A stretch of 64,000 nt of DNA from Variovorax ginsengisoli (GCF_030811835.1 NZ_JAUSRO010000006.1:62001-126000); one strand, 5' to 3'. Shown: positions 42,915 to 54,782, counted from the first letter of the stretch. Notes: generated by a model from the letters alone, not told the origin. Program-made: numbers and translations.

Positions 42915-44003
42915 ATGACCGACCTTTTCGACAATCCCATGGGCCTGATGGGCTTCGAATTCGTGGAGTTCGCTTCACCCGAAGCCGGGCTGCTCGAATC
43001 GGTGTTCGAGACGCTGGGCTTCACGCTGGTCGCCAAGCACCGTTCGAAGGACGTCGTGCTCTACCGCCAGGGAGGCATCAACTTCATCGTCAACCGCGAG
43101 GCCAAGAGCGAGGCGGGCTATTTTGCGGCGGAGCATGGCCCGTCGGCCTGCGGCCTGGCCTTCCGGGTGAAGGATTCGCACAAGGCGTACGAACGCGCTC
43201 TGGCGCTCGGTGCCCAGCCGGTCGAGATCGCCACGGGTCCGATGGAACTGCGCCTGCCCGCCATCAAGGGCATCGGCGGCGCGCCGCTGTACCTGATCGA
43301 TCGCTTCGAGGAAGGCAAGTCGATCTATGACATCGACTTCGAATTCATCGAAGGTGTCGATCGCCATCCGGTCGGCCATGGCCTCAAGTTGATCGACCAC
43401 CTGACCCACAACGTCTACCGTGGCCGCATGACCTTCTGGGCCGACTTCTATACGAAGCTCTTCAACTTCCGCGAAATCCGCTATTTCGACATCAAGGGCG
43501 AATACACCGGCCTGACCTCCAAGGCCATGACCGCGCCGGACGGCAAGATCCGCATTCCGTTGAATGAGGAGTCGAAGTCGGGTGGCGGCCAGATCGAGGA
43601 ATTCCTGATGCAGTTCAACGGCGAAGGCATCCAGCACATCGCACTGATCTGCGACGACCTGAAGGCTGCGGTCGACAAGCTCGCGCTGGCCGGCGTGCCG
43701 CTCGCAACCGCACCGAACGACGTGTACTACGAGATGCTGGACACCCGCCTGCCGGGCCACGGACACGACATTTCAGAGCTGCAGACACGTGGCATCCTCA
43801 TGGACGGGACGACCGAAGGCGGCGAGCCACGCCTGCTGCTGCAGATCTTCTCGCAGCCCTCGCTCGGCCCGGTGTTCTTCGAGTTCATCCAGCGTCAGGG
43901 CGACTACAGCGAAGGTTTCGGCGAGGGCAACTTCAAGGCGCTGTTCGAATCGCTCGAGCGCGACCAGATCCGCCGCGGTGTGCTGGACACGGCCGAGGCC
44001 TGA
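42915..44003 (+). CDS. hppD: 4-hydroxyphenylpyruvate dioxygenase
   Basis: This 362-residue Fe(II) enzyme converts 4-hydroxyphenylpyruvate to homogentisate. The metal triad is H162 (IDHLTHNV), H241 (IQHIALIC) and E323 (FFEFIQRQ). Two vicinal-oxygen-chelate domains cover about residues 12-145 and 158-345. The C-terminal [18 protein letters not shown] is a strong family signature. A CGGAG site precedes the ATG. phhA follows within 3 bases, so one operon converts phenylalanine through tyrosine (with a transaminase encoded elsewhere) towards homogentisate. Confidence 0.96.
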   Translation: MTDLFDNPMGLMGFEFVEFASPEAGLLESVFETLGFTLVAKHRSKDVVLYRQGGINFIVNREAKSEAGYFAAEHGPSACGLAFRVKDSHKAYERALALGAQPVEIATGPMELRLPAIKGIGGAPLYLIDRFEEGKSIYDIDFEFIEGVDRHPVGHGLKLIDHLTHNVYRGRMTFWADFYTKLFNFREIRYFDIKGEYTGLTSKAMTAPDGKIRIPLNEESKSGGGQIEEFLMQFNGEGIQHIALICDDLKAAVDKLALAGVPLATAPNDVYYEMLDTRLPGHGHDISELQTRGILMDGTTEGGEPRLLLQIFSQPSLGPVFFEFIQRQGDYSEGFGEGNFKALFESLERDQIRRGVLDTAEA

Positions 44004-44005
44004 GC

Positions 44006-44902
44006 GTGTCGGCTGCCCAAGCGACCAAGCACGGTCTCGCCGCCGGCGATGCGGCCGCGCCCGAGCGGCCGGACTGGACGATCGACCAGGGCTGGTCGAA
44101 CTACACGCCGGCCGAGCACGCCGTCTGGAAGACGCTGTTCGAGCGCCAGACGAAGCTGCTGCCCGGCCGCGCCTGCGATGAGTTCGTCGAGGGCATGAAG
44201 AACCTGCCCATCGGCGCCGACCGGATTCCGGACTTCCTGGAACTGAGCGAGGTGCTGATGCAGCGCACCGGCTGGCAGGTCGTGGCCGTGCCGGGCCTGG
44301 TGCCCGACGAGGTGTTCTTCGAGCACCTGGCCAACCGCCGCTTTCCCGCCGGCAACTTCATCCGCAAGCCGCACGAGCTCGACTATCTGGAAGAGCCTGA
44401 TGTCTTCCACGACGTGTTCGGCCACGTGCCGATGCTGATGAACCCGTCGATCGCCGACTACATCCAGGCCTATGGCGTGGGCGGCTTGCGGGCAAAGAAG
44501 CTGGGCATGCTCGACAAGCTGGCACGCGTGTACTGGTACACGGTGGAATTCGGCCTCATCCAGCAGAAGGACGGGCTGCGCATCTACGGCGCGGGCATCG
44601 CCTCGTCGCGCACCGAGAGCGTCTTCTCGCTGGACGACCCGTCGCCGAACCGGATTGCGTTTGACCTGGAGCGGGTGATGCGCACGCACTACCGCATCGA
44701 CGATTTCCAGGAGAGCTACTTCGTCATCGACAGCCTGGCCGAGCTGCTCGACCTGGCGACGATCGATTTCGCGCCGCTGTACGAACGCATCGCCGGGCAG
44801 CCGGAGTACCAGCCGGGCGACGTGCTGCCGACCGACCGCGTGATCACGCGTGGCACCGGCCGCTACCACGACGCCAAGCGCCGGCAGGCGGTCACCGCCT
44901 GA
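44006..44902 (+). CDS. phhA: Phenylalanine 4-hydroxylase
   Basis: This 298-residue pterin-dependent monooxygenase makes tyrosine from phenylalanine. The iron ligands are H135 and H140 (DVFHDVFGH) and E181 (WYTVEFG). Length fits bacterial PhhA (about 260-300). It starts with GTG two bases after the hppD stop, indicating translational coupling. No pterin-4a-carbinolamine dehydratase gene (phhB) is in the window. The gene ends 7 bases from the convergent MFS gene. Confidence 0.95.
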   Translation: MSAAQATKHGLAAGDAAAPERPDWTIDQGWSNYTPAEHAVWKTLFERQTKLLPGRACDEFVEGMKNLPIGADRIPDFLELSEVLMQRTGWQVVAVPGLVPDEVFFEHLANRRFPAGNFIRKPHELDYLEEPDVFHDVFGHVPMLMNPSIADYIQAYGVGGLRAKKLGMLDKLARVYWYTVEFGLIQQKDGLRIYGAGIASSRTESVFSLDDPSPNRIAFDLERVMRTHYRIDDFQESYFVIDSLAELLDLATIDFAPLYERIAGQPEYQPGDVLPTDRVITRGTGRYHDAKRRQAVTA

Positions 44903-44909
44903 AAGAGCG

Positions 44910-46142
44910 TCAGTAGCGGGTGACCTGCCGGCCGATCTCCGGCCAGCGGCGGTGCAGCCAGGCCCAGGCCACCAGGCCGATGCCCATCATCAGGATCGAC
45001 GTCACGGCCAGCGCCAGCGTCGAATGCATCACCAGCGGTGCGATCACACCGGCCACCAGGCCGTTGGCGGTCGAGCCGATGACGGCCTGCAGCGACGATG
45101 CCATGCCGCGGCGCTCGGGGTGGAGGTCCAGCACCAGCAGCGTGATCACCGGCACCATCAGCGCCCAGCCGAAGGCGAAGATCGCGATCGGCCACATGGC
45201 CCAGAGTGCGTGCGGCTCGAACAGCGCATTGGCCGCGACGTTGGCCGCGGACGTGGCCAGCATGATGAAGAAGCCGTCGCGGATCTGCCGCTTGGGCGCG
45301 ACCTTGCCTGCCATGCGGCCGCTGGCCCAGGCGCCGGCCATGATGCCGCCGATGGTCAGCAGGAAGAACCAGAAGAACTGCGTGGGCGCCAGGCCGAGGT
45401 GGTCGCCGAGGAAGGCCGGCGCCGACAGCACGTAGAGGAACATGCCGTTGAAGGGCACGCCGCTGGCCAGCGCCAGCAGCAGGAAGCGTGGGTCGGAACA
45501 CAGGTCCCAATAGCCGCGCATCAGGTGCCGCGCATGGAAGGGTTGGCGCTGCGTGGCGTGGAGCGTCTCGGGCAGCAGCTTCCAGTTGGCCGCGAACAGC
45601 ACCACGCCGACAGCGACGAGGAACCAGAAGACGGCGTGCCAGCCGGCATGCACGAACAGGAAGCCGCCGACGATGGGCGCGATGGCCGGCGCCACGCCGA
45701 AGTAGATGGTGACCTGCGCCATCACCTTCTGCGCCTCGGCCGGCGGGAACATGTCTCGGATCACCGCGCGCGACACCACGATGCCTGCACCCGTCGACAG
45801 GCCCTGCAGCGCACGGAACAACACCAGCTGCCCAATGGTCTGCGACATCGCGCAGCCCAGCGACGCGAGCGTGAACACGGCCAGACCCCAGAGCACGACC
45901 GGGCGCCGTCCGAAGCTGTCCGACAGTGCGCCGTGGAACAGGTTCATGAAGGCGAAGCCGAAGAGGTACGCCGACAGCGTCTGCTGCATCTCCACCGGCG
46001 TCGCGCCGATCGACTTCGCGATGCCCGAGAAGGCCGGGATGTAGGTGTCGATCGAGAAGGGGCCCAGCATGCCGAGCACCGCGAGCAGGATGGCGAGCGC
46101 CCATCGCGGGGCTTTCCAGAGGGTTTGGGCGTCGGGGTTCAT
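44910..46142 (-). CDS. Bcr/CflA-family multidrug MFS exporter
   Basis: This 410-residue inner-membrane protein has 12 predicted helices and the drug:H+ antiporter-1 (12 TM) hallmarks: DTYIPAFSGIAKSIGATPVEMQ in the first segment, GALSDSFGRRPVVLWGL (motif A) and RALQGLSTGAGIVVSRAVIRD. The motif spacing matches Bcr/CflA exporters, which move bicyclomycin, chloramphenicol, sulfonamides or cysteine. A GAGAG site precedes the ATG, which lies just after the rpoD terminator. Confidence 0.9.
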   Translation of the reverse strand: MNPDAQTLWKAPRWALAILLAVLGMLGPFSIDTYIPAFSGIAKSIGATPVEMQQTLSAYLFGFAFMNLFHGALSDSFGRRPVVLWGLAVFTLASLGCAMSQTIGQLVLFRALQGLSTGAGIVVSRAVIRDMFPPAEAQKVMAQVTIYFGVAPAIAPIVGGFLFVHAGWHAVFWFLVAVGVVLFAANWKLLPETLHATQRQPFHARHLMRGYWDLCSDPRFLLLALASGVPFNGMFLYVLSAPAFLGDHLGLAPTQFFWFFLLTIGGIMAGAWASGRMAGKVAPKRQIRDGFFIMLATSAANVAANALFEPHALWAMWPIAIFAFGWALMVPVITLLVLDLHPERRGMASSLQAVIGSTANGLVAGVIAPLVMHSTLALAVTSILMMGIGLVAWAWLHRRWPEIGRQVTRY

Positions 46143-46157
46143 GGGTCTCTCAAAAAC

Positions 46158-46196
46158 AAGCGGACTTGCCGAACGCAGGGTCCGGCAAGTCCGCTT
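46158..46196 (-). terminator. Rho-independent terminator after rpoD
   Basis: AAGCGGACTTGCCG (46158-46171) and CGGCAAGTCCGCTT (46183-46196) form a 14-bp perfect stem with an 11-base loop. Read in the rpoD direction, it is followed by TTGTTTTTG. It lies between rpoD and the MFS exporter gene on the same strand, so it should separate them. Confidence 0.85.
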
Positions 46197-46212
46197 TTGG
46201 GGGCGTGGCTGT

Positions 46213-48558
<2,346 letters not shown>

Positions 48559-48802
48559 ATGACCTCGGTGCAAAAAGAATGGACAAGCGGAATCACACGC
48601 GCCACGAACCCGGCGCAGGGATATACACGGACAAGGGGCAAGGAGGGAGGAATCCCTCAAAGGCAAGATGTCGGGCGATCATTTGGTGTGCAGTCCTTGC
48701 GGTGTATTGACCCGTTTCCCTGTGGGAAGTGCATTGCGCATGGGGTCGGCCCGGAGGTGCTGCTGTCGCTCTTGCCTAATTTCGCCTGTTGCGAAGCCCT
48801 AC

Positions 48803-48808
48803 ATTATA
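48803..48808 (-). promoter_or_regulatory. Perfect -10 element upstream of rpoD
   Basis: On the minus strand the sequence reads TATAAT at 48808-48803, preceded by an AT-rich stretch with TTGAAA only 13 bases away and so a poor -35. If used, it gives a leader of about 240 bases before the rpoD start. It sits just after the dnaG stop codon, so rpoD can be transcribed independently of dnaG. Confidence 0.45.
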
Positions 48809-48830
48809 GCGCAATACGAATTTTCAAGGC

Positions 48831-50864
48831 TCAGCCGTCATTGCCGGACGCTTTGAGCCGCGCGCGCAGCGCAATGCGGCGCACTTCCAGTGCCCGGTAG
48901 CGCTCCAGCGCCAGGGGGTCGGAGCCGACGGCGGCAATGGCTTCGCTTTGCCGCGCCTTGAGGAAATCGTCGAGCATGAAGTCCAGCACGCTGCGCAGTT
49001 CCCGTGCGGCATCGGCTGCGCCGTCGGTGTGTGGCGTGCCGGCCTCGTCAGCCGGGCCACCGCCCGGGTCCGTCATCGCACGCACGGCCAACGCTTCGAA
49101 GGGCTGGCCGCGCAGGCCTTCGCGCAGGGCGGCCCAGGGCTGCACACCGTGTTCGTGGAACTGGCTGTCGAGCCAGGTGAAAAGCTGGCCGTGGTCGCCG
49201 GGCAGGTCGCACAGCAGGCCGTGCAGTTCGTGCGACAACGCCTCCCATTCGTGCATGTTCGACAGCAGCAGGCGTGCTGCCACGTCGGGGCGGCCGGGCG
49301 GGCGCACGCGGCTCTTGCCGGGGGTGCGGGGTTCGGAATACCGGTCGGCATCGCCCGCGCCGCGCTTGCCGCGCTGCCATTTGCCTTTGCCCTTGAAGTC
49401 GCCGCGCTCGAAGCTGCGTGGCGCCGATGCTTCGTAAAAGCCGGGCGGCGCGTCGTCCATCGGCATGTCGTCGTACGACGGCGGCGATGACGACGAAAAA
49501 CCGCCTGTCGGTCCTGCCGGGCCGCGCCCGCGGCCGGGCGCCGCGGCCTTGCCCCAGAGCGACTCCAGTTCTGCGGCGCCGAGCTGGACGTGTTCCGCGA
49601 TCTCGCCGAGCAACTGCCGCTTGAGCGCGCCTTCGGGCATCGCACTCCAGAGCGGGCGGGCGTTGCTGGCCATGTGGGCACGGCCTTCGGCGCTGCCCAG
49701 GTCGCAGCCTTCGCGGGCGGCCTCGACCATGAAGCGGCTCAGGGGTGTCGCTTCGGCGACGAAGCGGGCGAAGGCGTCTGCGCCGAACTCGCGGATGAAG
49801 CTGTCGGGGTCGTGTTCGGCCGGCAGGAACAGGAACTTGACGCTGCGCACGTCGGTGGCGAAGGGCAGGGCGGCGTCGAGCGCCTTGCGTGCCGCACGAC
49901 GTCCGGCGGCGTCGCCGTCGAAGCTGAAGACGACCGCATCGGTGAAGCGAAAGAGCTTCTGCACGTGCTCGGTGGTGCAGGCCGTGCCGAGCGTGGCCAC
50001 CGCATTCGGAAAGCCGAGCTGCGCGAGCGCCACCACGTCCATGTAGCCCTCGGTGACCAGCGCGTAGCCGCGATCCCGGAAGGCAGCGCGGGCCTCGTAC
50101 AACCCATAGAGCTCGCGGCCCTTGCTGAAGACCGGGGTTTCGGGCGAGTTGAGGTATTTGGGTTTCTCGTCGCCCAGCACGCGCCCGCCGAAACCGATGC
50201 ATTCGCCCTTGACGTTGCGGATCGGGAACATCACGCGGTCGCGAAAGCGGTCGTAGCGCTTGGCGGCATGGCCGGCGCCGTCCGCCGGGTCTTCCTCGCC
50301 CACGATCACCAGGCCGCTCTCGGCGAGCAGCGGGTCGTCGTAAGACGGAAAAACGCCTGCCAGCGTGCGCCAGCCGGCCGGCGCATAGCCAATGCCGAAC
50401 TGCCGGGCGATCTCGCCTGAAACGCCGCGGCCCTTCAGGTAGTCGATCGCGCCCGGCGACTGGCGCAGTTGCTTGCGGTACGCCTCGCCGGCCTTCTCCA
50501 GCACCTCGGACAGCGTGGCCTGTTTCTGCCGCTGGCCGGCGGCGCGAGCACGTTCCTCGGGCGAGGCGTCGTCTTCGGGCACCTGCAAGCCGTACTGGCC
50601 GGCCAAGTCGTGCACCGCCTCGACGAAGCCCATGCCGGCATGTTCCATCAGGAAACCGATCGCGTTGCCGTGCACGCCGCAGCCAAAGCAGTGATAGAAC
50701 TGCTTGGTCGGACTGACAGAGAATGAGGGCGACTTTTCGCCATGGAAGGGGCACAGCCCCATGAAATTGGCGCCGGCCTTCTTGAGCGGAACGTAGCGGC
50801 CGACGATCTCCACGACGTCGGCGCGTGCGATCAGTTCCTGAATGAATGAGGGAGGGATGGTCAT
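48831..50864 (-). CDS. dnaG: DNA primase
   Basis: This 677-residue replication enzyme makes RNA primers for DNA synthesis. It has a CHC2 zinc-binding domain (about residues 35-95; CPFHGEKSPSF and CFGCG), a TOPRIM catalytic core (about 255-345; VTEGYMDVVALAQLG and FSFDGDAAGRRAA) and a C-terminal helicase-binding domain (about 530-677). A Gly/Ser/Pro-rich, basic linker (about 445-525) is longer than in E. coli DnaG (581 residues). The start at 50864 follows GGGAGGG. rpoD is downstream, so part of the classic macromolecular-synthesis order is kept. Confidence 0.96.
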   Translation of the reverse strand: MTIPPSFIQELIARADVVEIVGRYVPLKKAGANFMGLCPFHGEKSPSFSVSPTKQFYHCFGCGVHGNAIGFLMEHAGMGFVEAVHDLAGQYGLQVPEDDASPEERARAAGQRQKQATLSEVLEKAGEAYRKQLRQSPGAIDYLKGRGVSGEIARQFGIGYAPAGWRTLAGVFPSYDDPLLAESGLVIVGEEDPADGAGHAAKRYDRFRDRVMFPIRNVKGECIGFGGRVLGDEKPKYLNSPETPVFSKGRELYGLYEARAAFRDRGYALVTEGYMDVVALAQLGFPNAVATLGTACTTEHVQKLFRFTDAVVFSFDGDAAGRRAARKALDAALPFATDVRSVKFLFLPAEHDPDSFIREFGADAFARFVAEATPLSRFMVEAAREGCDLGSAEGRAHMASNARPLWSAMPEGALKRQLLGEIAEHVQLGAAELESLWGKAAAPGRGRGPAGPTGGFSSSSPPSYDDMPMDDAPPGFYEASAPRSFERGDFKGKGKWQRGKRGAGDADRYSEPRTPGKSRVRPPGRPDVAARLLLSNMHEWEALSHELHGLLCDLPGDHGQLFTWLDSQFHEHGVQPWAALREGLRGQPFEALAVRAMTDPGGGPADEAGTPHTDGAADAARELRSVLDFMLDDFLKARQSEAIAAVGSDPLALERYRALEVRRIALRARLKASGNDG

Positions 50865-50949
50865 GTAGGCGGGGAGCGGCAAATCATACGCAAGCGGCCG
50901 CTGTGTCGCAGTGTGACGGCATACTGGCCGCGTTTCGGCCTGCTCATCC

Positions 50950-51858
50950 ATGATTTTCCACAGTCCTCTCACGAACGTGCCGATCCTGTTGCGGCATCCG
51001 CTGCGCTTCCTCTGGGACGCGCTGAAGGTGTTCAAGGCCAACCAGGGGCTGCTGCTGGCGGGGGCGGTGGCCTATTACGCGCTGCTGTCCATCGTCCCCC
51101 TGCTGATCGTGAGTGTGATCGCGCTGTCGCACCTGATCGATCAGGCCGAGCTGCTGAGCACGATCGGCCGGTACCTCGAATGGCTGCTGCCAGGGCAGTC
51201 GAAGGCGATCGTGCAGGAGCTGTCGAACTTTCTCGCCCACCGGGACGTCCTCGGACCGGTGCTGCTGGTGACCATGATCTTTTTCAGTTCGCTGGCCTTC
51301 ACGGTGCTGGAAAGCGCCATGGCGGTGATCTTCCATCACCGCAAATCCGAGCGGCGCCGTCATTACCTGGTGTCGGCGGTGATGCCCTACGTCTACATCC
51401 TGTGCCTGTGCGTGGGGCTGCTCCTGGTGACGATCGTCTCCGGTGCGCTGCAGCTCATCGGGCAGGAGAGCGTGAATCTGCTGGGCTACAGCTGGTCGCT
51501 GTCGGGCATCTCGGGTGTGCTTCTGTACCTGCTGGGCCTGGGGGGCGAGATCTTCATGCTGACGTCGCTCTACCTGGTGATGCCGGCTGGCCGGCTGTCG
51601 CTGCACCATGCGCTGCTCGGCGGCGTGACGGCTGCGCTGCTGTGGGAGGTCACGCGGCGCGTGCTGGTGTGGTATTTCTCGACGCTGTCCCAGGTCAACG
51701 TGGTCTATGGGTCGCTCACCACGGCCATCGTGGTGTTGTTGAGCCTGGAGATCGCGGCCACGCTGGTGCTGTTCGGTGCCCAGGTGATCTCGCAGTACGA
51801 GCGCCTGGAGCGCACCGGCAGCACGACGCCGGTGCCGGGCGAGCGGGTCGGCTTGTAG
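50950..51858 (+). CDS. YihY/BrkB-family inner-membrane protein
   Basis: This 302-residue membrane protein has six predicted helices. The family signature is AGAVAYYALLSIVPLLIVSV near the N-terminus; later NVVYGSLTTAIVVLLSLEIAATLVLFGA matches the C-terminal family block. The molecular function is unknown, although one member was once misnamed RNase BN. It is divergent from dnaG with 85 bases between, and convergent with the SDR gene. Confidence 0.9.
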   Translation: MIFHSPLTNVPILLRHPLRFLWDALKVFKANQGLLLAGAVAYYALLSIVPLLIVSVIALSHLIDQAELLSTIGRYLEWLLPGQSKAIVQELSNFLAHRDVLGPVLLVTMIFFSSLAFTVLESAMAVIFHHRKSERRRHYLVSAVMPYVYILCLCVGLLLVTIVSGALQLIGQESVNLLGYSWSLSGISGVLLYLLGLGGEIFMLTSLYLVMPAGRLSLHHALLGGVTAALLWEVTRRVLVWYFSTLSQVNVVYGSLTTAIVVLLSLEIAATLVLFGAQVISQYERLERTGSTTPVPGERVGL

Positions 51859-51874
51859 CGCCCGCTGCGGCGCC

Positions 51875-52633
51875 TCAGCGCGGTGCCAGCCGGATGGCGC
51901 CGTCCAGGCGAATCACCTCGCCATTGAGCATGTCGTTCTCGATGATATGCCGGGCCAGCTTGGCGTAGTCCTCGGGCGTGCCCAGGCGTGACGGGAAAGG
52001 CACGCTGGCGGCCAGCGCGTCCTGCACTTCCTGCGGCATGCCGAAGAGCATGGGCGTGCCGAAGATGCCCGGCGCGATCGTCATGTTGCGGATGCCGCTG
52101 CGCGCCAGGTCGCGTGCGATCGGCAATGTCATGCCGACCACGCCGCCCTTGGAGGCGCTGTACGCGGCCTGTCCGATCTGCCCGTCGTAGGCTGCCACCG
52201 AGGCGGTGGAGATCAGCACGCCGCGCTCGCCGGTAGCCTCGGGTTCGTTCTTCGCCATCGCGTCGGCGGCCAGGCGGATCATGTTGAAACTGCCGATGAG
52301 ATTGACCGTCACCGTCTTGCTGAAAACCGCCAGCGCGTGCGGCCCGTTCTTGCCGACGGTCTTCTCGGCAGGCGCGATGCCCGCGCAGTTGACCAGCCCC
52401 ATGAGCTTGCCGAGCTGCTGCGCCGCCGCCACCACCGCTTGGCCGTCGACCTCCTGGCTCACGTCGCAGCGCACGAACACGCCGCCGATTTCCTTGGCGA
52501 CGGCTTCACCCTTTTCGGCCTGCATGTCGGCGATGACGACCTTGCCCCCATGGGCCGCCAGCATGCGTGCCGTACCTTCGCCCAGCCCCGACGCGCCGCC
52601 GGTGACGATGAAAACCTTGCCTTCGATCTGCAT
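51875..52633 (-). CDS. Short-chain dehydrogenase, 3-hydroxyacyl-CoA dehydrogenase type II-like
   Basis: This 252-residue SDR has the NAD-binding TGGASGLG (9-16), a conserved Asp in [25 protein letters not shown], the active-site Ser in [10 protein letters not shown] and YSASKGG (Y-x3-K). The sequence closely follows the HSD17B10 pattern, including [10 protein letters not shown] near the C-terminus. It probably oxidises 3-hydroxyacyl-CoA in short-chain fatty acid or isoleucine breakdown. A GAGGAG site precedes the ATG. The nearby phasin and thioesterase genes also belong to acyl metabolism, but they are separately transcribed. Confidence 0.92.
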   Translation of the reverse strand: MQIEGKVFIVTGGASGLGEGTARMLAAHGGKVVIADMQAEKGEAVAKEIGGVFVRCDVSQEVDGQAVVAAAQQLGKLMGLVNCAGIAPAEKTVGKNGPHALAVFSKTVTVNLIGSFNMIRLAADAMAKNEPEATGERGVLISTASVAAYDGQIGQAAYSASKGGVVGMTLPIARDLARSGIRNMTIAPGIFGTPMLFGMPQEVQDALAASVPFPSRLGTPEDYAKLARHIIENDMLNGEVIRLDGAIRLAPR

Positions 52634-52686
52634 TCGATGTCTCCTCTTGGTTGGAGCGGGCAGTTTATCGAAAGGGCATAAAAAAA

Positions 52687-52706
52687 GCCCTGTCCGAAGA
52701 CAGGGC
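52687..52706 (-). terminator. Rho-independent terminator after the phasin gene
   Basis: GCCCTGTC and GACAGGGC form an 8-bp stem with a CGAA tetraloop. On the minus strand the stem is followed by a run of Ts (plus-strand AAAAAA before 52687). It lies 43 bases after the phasin stop. Confidence 0.88.
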
Positions 52707-52749
52707 CTGAATTGGATCCGCGAGGATCCAAGGAGACAACGGGTGTCGC

Positions 52750-53301
52750 TCAGCGCTTGCGCGGGGCGGTGGCGGTCTTGGCAGCGTTGACGGCTTGCGT
52801 CGAGACCGCGGTGAAGTTGGCTTCGGCGACGTCGGAAGCTTGCTTGACGGCCTTTTGCACCGATTCGAAGGCGTTGTTGGCGGCAGCCACTGCGCTCTTC
52901 ATCACGGCGACGGCGGTTTCCGAGCCGGCGGGTGCGTTCTTGGCGGCGCTGTCGACCATGCCGACAAATGCTTGCTGGGCTTCGGCAGCCTTGCCTTCGA
53001 AGGCCTTGCTGAATTCAGCGCCGGTGCCTTGGGCGATGTCATACAGATGACGGCTGTAGGCGGCGGTCTTTTCGGCCAGGGGCTGGAACAGGCTGGCTTG
53101 CAGTGCGAGCAGTTCCTGTGCGTCCTTGACGCTCAGGATGGCTTGCGTGCTGGCAGCAGCTTCGCTCAGCGCGGCCTTGGAGGCAGTCACGTTGAGCTCG
53201 ACCAGCTTTTCCACGCCTTCGAAGGCCTTGGTGGTCAGTCCGAACAGGGTTTCGAGATTGGCTTTTTGGGCGGCGAGGATTTGGTCAGCGGTCAGTGCCA
53301 T
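52750..53301 (-). CDS. Phasin family protein (polyhydroxyalkanoate granule-associated)
   Basis: This 183-residue phasin_2-type protein is mostly helical and amphipathic, rich in Ala, Glu and Lys. It opens with [18 protein letters not shown], a hallmark of the family, followed by [14 protein letters not shown]. Phasins coat PHA granules and control their size. The start at 53301 follows TGGAG. A candidate promoter (TTGATC, 16 bases, TATACT) lies upstream with two TGC-rich repeats between it and the start, which could bind PhaR. Confidence 0.93.
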   Translation of the reverse strand: MALTADQILAAQKANLETLFGLTTKAFEGVEKLVELNVTASKAALSEAAASTQAILSVKDAQELLALQASLFQPLAEKTAAYSRHLYDIAQGTGAEFSKAFEGKAAEAQQAFVGMVDSAAKNAPAGSETAVAVMKSAVAAANNAFESVQKAVKQASDVAEANFTAVSTQAVNAAKTATAPRKR

Positions 53302-53335
53302 AACGGGACTCCAGAAGGTTGATTGGGAATTCACT

Positions 53336-53409
53336 TTGCGCTGCGCCTCGTCATCTATGTTGCGGTGCAGCATGAGGTGGAAGTATAGGGAGATGCGCCG
53401 GGGGATCAA
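53336..53409 (-). promoter_or_regulatory. Phasin promoter with two TGC-rich repeats
   Basis: On the minus strand the -35 is TTGATC (53409-53404) and the -10 is TATACT (53387-53382), with 16 bases between. On the plus strand, TTGCGCTGC (53336-53344) and TTGCGGTGC (53360-53368) lie 24 bases apart, downstream of the -10. PHA-responsive repressors of the PhaR type bind TGC-rich repeats in such positions. Confidence 0.45.
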
Positions 53410-53545
53410 GCGATTTTCCTTGCGCCACGCCAGTTTAGAGCGCACTTTCTAATTGTGGATACCCGATATTTCGGCGGAAGCGGGCCTATGTGCTGAATTG
53501 GTATTACTGTCTTCACGGCGGCGGCCACTGGCAGAATGCCGCGCC

Positions 53546-53986
53546 ATGAGCAGCCTCAGGCCCACACCTTCATCACGCAGCGCGTACCGCGTTTTTCGCC
53601 CCATCCCCACCCGCTGGGCAGACAACGACATCTATGGTCATGTCAACAATGTCGTCTACTACAGCTGGTTCGACACGGCGGTCAACGCCTTGCTGATCGA
53701 GCGTGGCGCCCTGGACATCCATGCGGGCGACACCATCGGCTTCGTGGTCGAGACCCAATGCCATTACTTCGCGCCGATCGCCTTCCCGCAGACGGTCGAC
53801 GCCGGTATCCGGGTGGCGCATGTGGGAAGCTCCAGCGTGCGTTATGAAATCGGCCTGTTCGCACAAGGTGCGGACGTGGCGGCCGCGCAGGGCCATTTCG
53901 TTCATGTCTATGTGGGGCGAGAGACAAAGCGGCCGGTCAAGCTGCCTGATACGTTGCAGCGGGTGCTTGGGGAGCTTCGCATCTGA
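53546..53986 (+). CDS. Acyl-CoA thioesterase, 4HBT hotdog family
   Basis: This 146-residue single hotdog-fold protein contains [22 protein letters not shown], which holds the family signature with the active-site Asp in DIYGHVNN. YbgC/4-hydroxybenzoyl-CoA thioesterase-like enzymes hydrolyse short or aromatic acyl-CoA esters. The start at 53546 was chosen because upstream frame residues have no conservation and no ribosome-binding site was seen earlier. A hairpin with a T-run follows the gene. The substrate is unknown. Confidence 0.9.
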   Translation: MSSLRPTPSSRSAYRVFRPIPTRWADNDIYGHVNNVVYYSWFDTAVNALLIERGALDIHAGDTIGFVVETQCHYFAPIAFPQTVDAGIRVAHVGSSSVRYEIGLFAQGADVAAAQGHFVHVYVGRETKRPVKLPDTLQRVLGELRI

Positions 53987-54034
53987 CGCGCCGACACATG
54001 CGGCTTTCATACGAGAAAAGGCGAGGAAAATGCA

Positions 54035-54058
54035 AAAAGGCGCCCAAAGGCGCCTTTT
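54035..54058. terminator. Bidirectional Rho-independent terminator
   Basis: AAAAGGCGCC (54035-54044) and GGCGCCTTTT (54049-54058) form a 10-bp stem around CAAA. It gives a T-run in both directions and serves the convergent thioesterase gene and the small exported protein gene. Confidence 0.85.
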
Positions 54059-54078
54059 GATATTCCGGGGTGCCGGAA

Positions 54079-54483
54079 TTACATCTTCTTCATGGCCTTG
54101 ACATCGGCCTTGCCCTTGGCTTCGTCGGCCTTGGCTTGCTTCACGCAGGCGGTCTTCGCGTCACCGGACTGGTCATCGCACTTCTCCTTGGCGACTTCGT
54201 ACGCGGCCTCGACCTTTTCTTCAGCCACCTTGCGGGCGTGAGCTGCGGTCGGCTTGTATTGCTGCTCCAGTTCTGCCTTGGCAACCTTTTCGTTGCCCTT
54301 GGCTTCCTTCTCGCACACGTCCTTGGCGTTGTCCTTGAGCGCATCGCACTGGGCCTTGGCGACCTTGTAGTCGGCTTCGACCTTTTGCTTGGCGACGTTG
54401 TATTCGTCCTTGGTCATGGCGCTGGCGTAGCTGCCGACAAAACACGACGATGCGATGGCGAGAACGAGCAAATGTTTTTTCAT
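54079..54483 (-). CDS. Small exported Lys/Ala-rich protein with duplicated Cys-pair repeat
   Basis: This is a 134-residue protein of unknown function. It has a Sec signal (KKHLLVLAIASSCFVGSYASA, cleavage about residue 22). The mature part is helical and charged and contains two related units, about residues 39-71 and 95-127, with the pattern YxVAKxxCDxxxxxAKxxCxxxAK. Each unit has two cysteines 11 residues apart (C46/C57 and C102/C113). The start at 54483 follows an AAGAG site. Proteins of this type are common in Burkholderiales and are likely periplasmic and stress-related; I do not know a proven role. The CsbD gene lies next to it on the same strand. Confidence 0.85.
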   Translation of the reverse strand: MKKHLLVLAIASSCFVGSYASAMTKDEYNVAKQKVEADYKVAKAQCDALKDNAKDVCEKEAKGNEKVAKAELEQQYKPTAAHARKVAEEKVEAAYEVAKEKCDDQSGDAKTACVKQAKADEAKGKADVKAMKKM

Positions 54484-54548
54484 GGTTTTCTCTTGGAGTC
54501 GGTTATGGGTAGAGGGTGATGATTTCAGGGGTCGAACGAGTGGATGTC

Positions 54549-54782
54549 TCAAGACTTCTCGTACCACAGGCCTGCCGGGGTGCGGCCGTCGCGCGCTTCC
54601 CATTCCTTGACCTGGGTTTCGGCTTCATCCTTGCTGATGCCGTGGCGTTCCTGGATGCGGCCGAGCAATTGGTCGCGCTTGCCGGCGATGACGTCGAAGT
54701 CGTCATCGGTCAGCTTGCCCCACTGTTCCTTGACCTTGCCCTTGAGCTGCTTCCAGTTGCCTTCAATGGTGTCTTTGTTCAT
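54549..54782 (-). CDS. CsbD-family stress protein
   Basis: This 77-residue protein opens with MNKDTIEGNWKQLKGKVKEQ, the defining motif of the CsbD family, then WGKLTDDDFDVIAGKRDQLLG. CsbD-like proteins are small, hydrophilic, abundant under general stress and of unknown mechanism. A GGAG site precedes the ATG. It precedes the exported Lys/Ala-rich protein gene on the same strand with 65 bases between, so they may share transcription. Confidence 0.93.
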   Translation of the reverse strand: MNKDTIEGNWKQLKGKVKEQWGKLTDDDFDVIAGKRDQLLGRIQERHGISKDEAETQVKEWEARDGRTPAGLWYEKS

